From the NCBI GenBank assembly GCA_963977795.1, contig CAXBRB010000136.1, positions 1-7,432 of the forward strand: a DNA stretch of 7,432 nucleotides, in the 5' to 3' direction. The notes beneath the pieces are model-generated. The model was given only the letters and a program-made list of their open reading frames with translations. It was not told the origin of the DNA and searched no databases. This document shows, in pieces, positions 5,331 to 7,432 of this stretch (positions are counted from its first letter, which is position 1; each line of letters starts with the position of its first letter). The stretch comes from Bog-756 sp963977795. Its GTDB lineage: Bacteria > Actinomycetota > Acidimicrobiia > Acidimicrobiales > RAAP-2. The translations under genes and the position numbers were made by a program.

Positions 5331-5372
5331 GTGCCGCCGGCGTCCGGCCCGCGGCACCGGAAGAGGACATGA
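5331..5372 (+). CDS. 13-aa leader ORF (uORF) overlapping the PfkB kinase start
   Basis: GTG 5331 opens a short frame encoding MPPASGPRHRKRT, ending at TGA 5370-5372, which overlaps the kinase ATG (5369-5371) as ATGA. The GTG lies 6 nt after CACAAT, so the mRNA would be leaderless. A hairpin begins at the start codon: GTGCCGCCGG (5331-5340) with CCGG (5344-5347) and CGGCAC (5352-5357), broken by a 4-nt bulge. The kinase ribosome site GGAAGAGG (5359-5366) lies within the last codons, including an AGG Arg codon that is unusual in this GC-rich setting. Inference: translation of this strongly basic peptide (RHRKR) gates kinase and yaaA translation. It might instead be a chance frame. Confidence 0.45.
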   Translation: MPPASGPRHRKRT

Positions 5373-6394
5373 CCGCACAGCACCCGGTGGGCGACCGCTT
5401 CGACCTCATCTGCATCGGCGACGTCAGCGTCGACCTCACCCTGTCCATCGCCGCCGACCAGGTGACCGTCGACCGCGACTCCACCGGACGCCACCTGGTG
5501 CTCCCCTTCGGGGCCAAGGTGCCCACCGAGGTCTCGGCCACCGTGCCGGCCGCCGGGAACGCCGCCAACGCCTCCGTGGCCTGTGCCCGCCTGGGGTTGC
5601 GGGTGGCCCTGGCCACCTACCTGGGGGCCGACGCCGCCGGGCGCGAGGCGCTGGCCGCGCTGGCCGCCGAGGGGGTGGGCACGTCGCTCGTCCATCAGGA
5701 CCACCGGGTGCCCACCAACCGCAACGTCATCCTCCGGGTCGGCCACGAGCGCACCATCCTGGTCAACCACGAAGAGCACGAGTGCCGCTGGCCCCGCCTG
5801 CAGTCGGCCGAGGCGCCGGCCTGGGTCTACCTCTCCTCGGTGGGCCACGACGCCCACGGCTACGAGGACGAGATCGCCGCCTGGCTGGAGGCCACCCCGG
5901 ACGTCTCCCTGGCCTTCGCCCCCGGCAGCCTCCAGGTGGCCCGGGGGGCGGGCGAACTGGCCCGCCTCTATCGCCGGGCGGCCGTCGTGGTCTGCAACCG
6001 CGAGGAGGCCGCCGCCATCACGGGTCGCCCGGCCGACGACGGGCCGGCGGCCCTGCTGCAGGCCCTGCTCGACCTCGGGCCAGGCATGGCCGTGGTGACC
6101 GACGCCTCGGCCGGCGCCTACGGGACCGATGGCGACCGGTTCCTGCACATGCCGGTCTTCCCGGACACGGCCCCGGTCGTCGACCGCACCGGGGCCGGGG
6201 ACGCCTTCGCCTCGACCCTGGTGGCCAGCCTGGTGGCCGGCCTGGACCTCGAGGCGGCCCTGCTGCGGGCACCGGTCAACGCCATGTCGGTGGTGCAGGC
6301 CATGGGCAGCCAGGCCGGCCTGCTGGACCACGACCACCTCGAGGCCCTGGTGGCCGCCGCCCCCGCCGGCTACGCCCCCCGGCCCCTGGCGTGA
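5369..6394 (+). CDS. PfkB-family carbohydrate/nucleoside kinase
   Basis: A 341-aa ribokinase-like enzyme that transfers phosphate from ATP to a sugar or nucleoside hydroxyl in the cytoplasm. N-terminal 'DLICIGDVSVDL' (12-23) is the first strand with its substrate-contacting Asp. The N-terminal PfkB signature is present as 'AAGNAANASVACARLG' (61-76), with Ala62 where the family usually has the first Gly of GG. The C-terminal signature 'DRTGAGDAFAS' (272-282) contains the anion hole and catalytic base Asp278, so the enzyme should be active. Length is normal (300-350). ATG 5369 is preceded by GGAAGAGG and overlaps the leader ORF stop. The stop overlaps the GTG of the YaaA gene as GTGA, so the two are co-translated. 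The substrate (ribose, adenosine, fructose-type or other) cannot be decided from motifs. Confidence 0.94.
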   Translation: MTAQHPVGDRFDLICIGDVSVDLTLSIAADQVTVDRDSTGRHLVLPFGAKVPTEVSATVPAAGNAANASVACARLGLRVALATYLGADAAGREALAALAAEGVGTSLVHQDHRVPTNRNVILRVGHERTILVNHEEHECRWPRLQSAEAPAWVYLSSVGHDAHGYEDEIAAWLEATPDVSLAFAPGSLQVARGAGELARLYRRAAVVVCNREEAAAITGRPADDGPAALLQALLDLGPGMAVVTDASAGAYGTDGDRFLHMPVFPDTAPVVDRTGAGDAFASTLVASLVAGLDLEAALLRAPVNAMSVVQAMGSQAGLLDHDHLEALVAAAPAGYAPRPLA

Positions 6395-7161
6395 CGGCGC
6401 GCCCTGGATCCGAGGACCGCCCGCCGCTCCTCCTCCTCCCGCCGTCGGAGGGGAAGGAGCCCGGCGGCCGTCCGCCCGGCCGGGCAGGCTCGTTCGACGG
6501 GGAGCTGGGCGGGGCGCGGGCGGCCGTGGTCGCCGAGCTGGCCCGGGTGGTGGCCGGCGCGGCCCCGGACCGCCAGGCGGCCCTCCTCGGGGTCCGGGGC
6601 GAGCTCCTGGATCGTGCCCTGGCATCGGTGTCCGACCTGGCCGACGGGTGCGCCCCGGTCCTCCCGGCGTGGCGCCGGTACACCGGGGTGGTGTGGTCGG
6701 CGCTGGACCCGGCATCGCTCGATGTGGCGGACCGCCGGCGGATCCTGGTGCCCTCCGGGCTCTACGGGGTGACCACGGCCCTCGATCCGGTGGCCGACTA
6801 CCGGCTGAAGCTCTCGGTGGCCCTGGGCGGCCTGGGGCGCCTCTCGGCTTTCTGGCGCCCCGCGGTTACGGCCGCACTGGTGCGCCGGGCCCGGGGGCGC
6901 ACCGTGATTGACCTCCTCCCGGCGGAGCACGCCGCCGCCATCGACGTCGAGGCCCTGGGCCGGGCCGTCCCCCTGGTCACCGTCCGCTTCGTCAGCGCCT
7001 CGGGGGACCGGGCCGTCGGTCACGAGGCCAAGGCCGCCAAGGGCCGGCTGGCCCGGGCCGTCCTGGAGGGCGGTGTCGAAGCCGCCGCCCGCTTCCGGTG
7101 GGAGGGATGGCGGGCCCGGCGGGACGCCGCCGGGATCGTGTGCACCGCCCCGGGCCGGTGA
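6391..7161 (+). CDS. yaaA: YaaA-family (DUF328/UPF0246) peroxide stress protein
   Basis: A 256-aa protein of the YaaA family, close to the 258 aa of E. coli YaaA, which is induced by OxyR, limits intracellular free iron during hydrogen peroxide stress and has a DNA-binding fold. Family motifs seen: PPSEGK (17-22, the actinobacterial form of the N-terminal SPAK segment), YTGVVW (97-102), PSGLYGV (121-127), YRLKLS (137-142), FWRP (154-157), LLPAEHAA (about 173-180) and HEAKAAKGRLAR (211-222). GTG 6391 overlaps the kinase stop TGA as GTGA and has no Shine-Dalgarno sequence, so translation likely depends on ribosomes finishing the kinase. The next eight codons before PPSEGK are a short variable lead. 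Pairing with a PfkB kinase is not the classical context. Function in this organism is inferred from the family. Confidence 0.92.
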   Translation: MTARPGSEDRPPLLLLPPSEGKEPGGRPPGRAGSFDGELGGARAAVVAELARVVAGAAPDRQAALLGVRGELLDRALASVSDLADGCAPVLPAWRRYTGVVWSALDPASLDVADRRRILVPSGLYGVTTALDPVADYRLKLSVALGGLGRLSAFWRPAVTAALVRRARGRTVIDLLPAEHAAAIDVEALGRAVPLVTVRFVSASGDRAVGHEAKAAKGRLARAVLEGGVEAAARFRWEGWRARRDAAGIVCTAPGR

Positions 7162-7186
7162 GGGCCGGGCCGGTGAGTCCCGGGGC
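7147..7186. terminator. Hairpin over the yaaA stop codon
   Basis: GCCCCGGG (7147-7154) pairs perfectly with CCCGGGGC (7179-7186) around a 24-nt loop that itself contains pairing CCGG elements. No T-tract follows. It could end the kinase-yaaA transcript, though GC-rich composition makes such stems easy to find. Confidence 0.3.
7150..7177. repeat. 15-bp tandem duplication repeating the yaaA stop codon
   Basis: The 13-bp sequence CCGGGCCGGTGAG occurs at 7150-7162 and again at 7165-7177, a period of 15. It carries the yaaA stop TGA (7159-7161) and makes a second in-frame TGA at 7174-7176, four codons further on. Confidence 0.7.
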
Positions 7187-7202
7187 GGGCGCACCACGGC
7201 GT

Positions 7203-7231
7203 CGGACGCGTTCTTATGGTTTTCCTATGTT
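7203..7231 (+). promoter_or_regulatory. Promoter patch upstream of the final gene
   Basis: Positions 7211-7250 are the most A/T-rich stretch in the window. TATGTT (7226-7231) is a good -10 box; CGGACG (7203-7208), 17 bp upstream, is a weak -35. Transcription would start near 7238, leaving a leader of about 90 nt before ATG 7327. The rest of 7162-7326 holds no gene I can support apart from a possible 12-aa leader ORF (7278-7316). Confidence 0.45.
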
Positions 7232-7277
7232 CCGCTCATCGGTCCTTTATCGACCCCCGGTGGGATGGTCCTGCACG

Positions 7278-7316
7278 ATGAACGAGGCGCCCCGCGACGG
7301 GGGTGCCCCCTCCTGA
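7278..7316 (+). CDS. Possible 12-aa leader ORF before the final gene
   Basis: ATG 7278 opens a frame encoding MNEAPRDGGAPS, stopping at TGA 7314-7316, 10 nt before ATG 7327. The same frame also starts at ATG 7227 within the promoter. It has no convincing ribosome site. Its last codons run through the hairpin-forming segment just ahead of the next ribosome site, so its translation could expose that site. It may equally be chance. Confidence 0.2.
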   Translation: MNEAPRDGGAPS

Positions 7317-7321
7317 GGGAG
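7308..7321 (+). promoter_or_regulatory. Ribosome site of the final gene, possibly hidden in a hairpin
   Basis: GAGGGAG (7315-7321) lies 5 nt before ATG 7327. CCCTC (7308-7312) can pair with GAGGG (7315-7319), with one or more closing pairs lost because the loop is tight. A competing hairpin, GGGG/CCCC within 7299-7310, uses the same C residues. Confidence 0.3.
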
Positions 7322-7326
7322 CCGCC

Positions 7327-7432
7327 ATGCACGACGACCAGCACCCCGAGACCCCCGCCCCCGGGACACCCCCGGCCACGTGGCCCCCGACGGCCCCGCT
7401 CCCGGCGACCCCGCCGGCCCCGACCGCCGCCT
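7327..7432 (+). CDS. Proline-rich N-terminus of a protein cut by the window edge
   Basis: ATG 7327 has GAGGGAG 5 nt upstream and begins a frame open to the end of the window, giving 35 residues: an acidic, His-containing start (MHDDQHPETP) followed by a Pro/Ala/Thr-rich stretch with a single Trp (PPATWPPTAP). Such low-complexity tails often come before a transmembrane helix in actinobacterial membrane proteins, for example HtrA-like proteases or membrane-anchored regulators, but nothing visible here decides the family. The dedicated promoter-like patch upstream shows it is transcribed separately from the kinase-yaaA unit. Confidence 0.6.
   Translation, partial: MHDDQHPETPAPGTPPATWPPTAPLPATPPAPTAA

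Noticed and set aside
4312..5616. Upstream extension of the membrane-protein frame on the minus strand
   Set aside because: It would run opposite the whole TetR gene and has no family motif; the GTG at 4311 has a -10 box at leaderless spacing.
5060..6715. Long minus-strand frame opposite the kinase and yaaA
   Set aside because: Low-complexity Gly/Pro/Arg-rich product; the plus strand encodes two well-supported families.
1..7432. tRNA, rRNA, CRISPR arrays, insertion sequences, phage or toxin-antitoxin genes
   Set aside because: No cloverleaf, spaced repeats, transposase motifs or terminal inverted repeats were seen on either strand by eye.

Overview
The window is very GC-rich throughout, with G or C at nearly every third codon position, GTG starts, tightly overlapping genes and -10 boxes placed directly in front of start codons. 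Together with its gene families (mycofactocin-type short-chain dehydrogenase, PaaX-type regulator, long-form TetR regulator, large cytosolic arylsulfatase) this points to a high-GC actinomycete, perhaps an Acidimicrobiia-like lineage. The lineage is an inference; no rRNA or other marker is present.

Layout, left to right. (1) 3-431 (+): C-terminal half of a PaaX-family regulator, whose stop codon lies in a 24-bp tandem repeat. (2) 491-1401 (+): a -10 box, a 14-aa leader ORF, and an NAD-dependent SDR of the mycofactocin-associated type, whose GTG overlaps the leader stop as GTGA. (3) 1435-3690 (-): a complete 751-aa type I sulfatase, convergent with the SDR, with a recognisable promoter and an inverted repeat over its start site. 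(4) 3820-4311 (-): a 163-aa four-helix membrane protein of unknown function, followed by a strong hairpin. (5) 4312-4455: divergent promoter region with a 16-bp palindrome. (6) 4456-5259 (+): TetR-family regulator with an unusually long HTH region. (7) 5331-7161 (+): a -10 box, a 13-aa leader ORF, a PfkB-family sugar/nucleoside kinase (ATGA overlap) and a YaaA-family peroxide-stress protein (GTGA overlap), forming one translationally coupled unit. (8) 7162-7326: intergenic region with a duplicated stop codon, an AT-rich promoter patch and a possible ribosome-site hairpin. (9) 7327 to the end (+): start of a proline-rich protein that runs off the window.

No single gene set here looks like a new multi-gene system; the proteins belong to known families. 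The most unusual signal is regulatory. Two unrelated genes (SDR and PfkB kinase) have the same leader design: a -10 box 6-8 nt before the start of a 13-14 codon ORF (predicted leaderless mRNA), a GC-rich hairpin beginning at or near that start codon, a Shine-Dalgarno sequence inside the end of the small ORF, and a 4-base stop/start overlap with the main gene. A looser variant may precede the last gene. These small ORFs would make initiation of the main gene depend on translation of the leader.

Functionally the SDR suggests mycofactocin-linked alcohol oxidation, the sulfatase suggests sulfate-ester scavenging, and the kinase-YaaA pair joins sugar or nucleoside phosphorylation to oxidative-stress defence. 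The two regulators (PaaX, TetR) probably act on neighbouring genes, but their targets and ligands cannot be read from the sequence.
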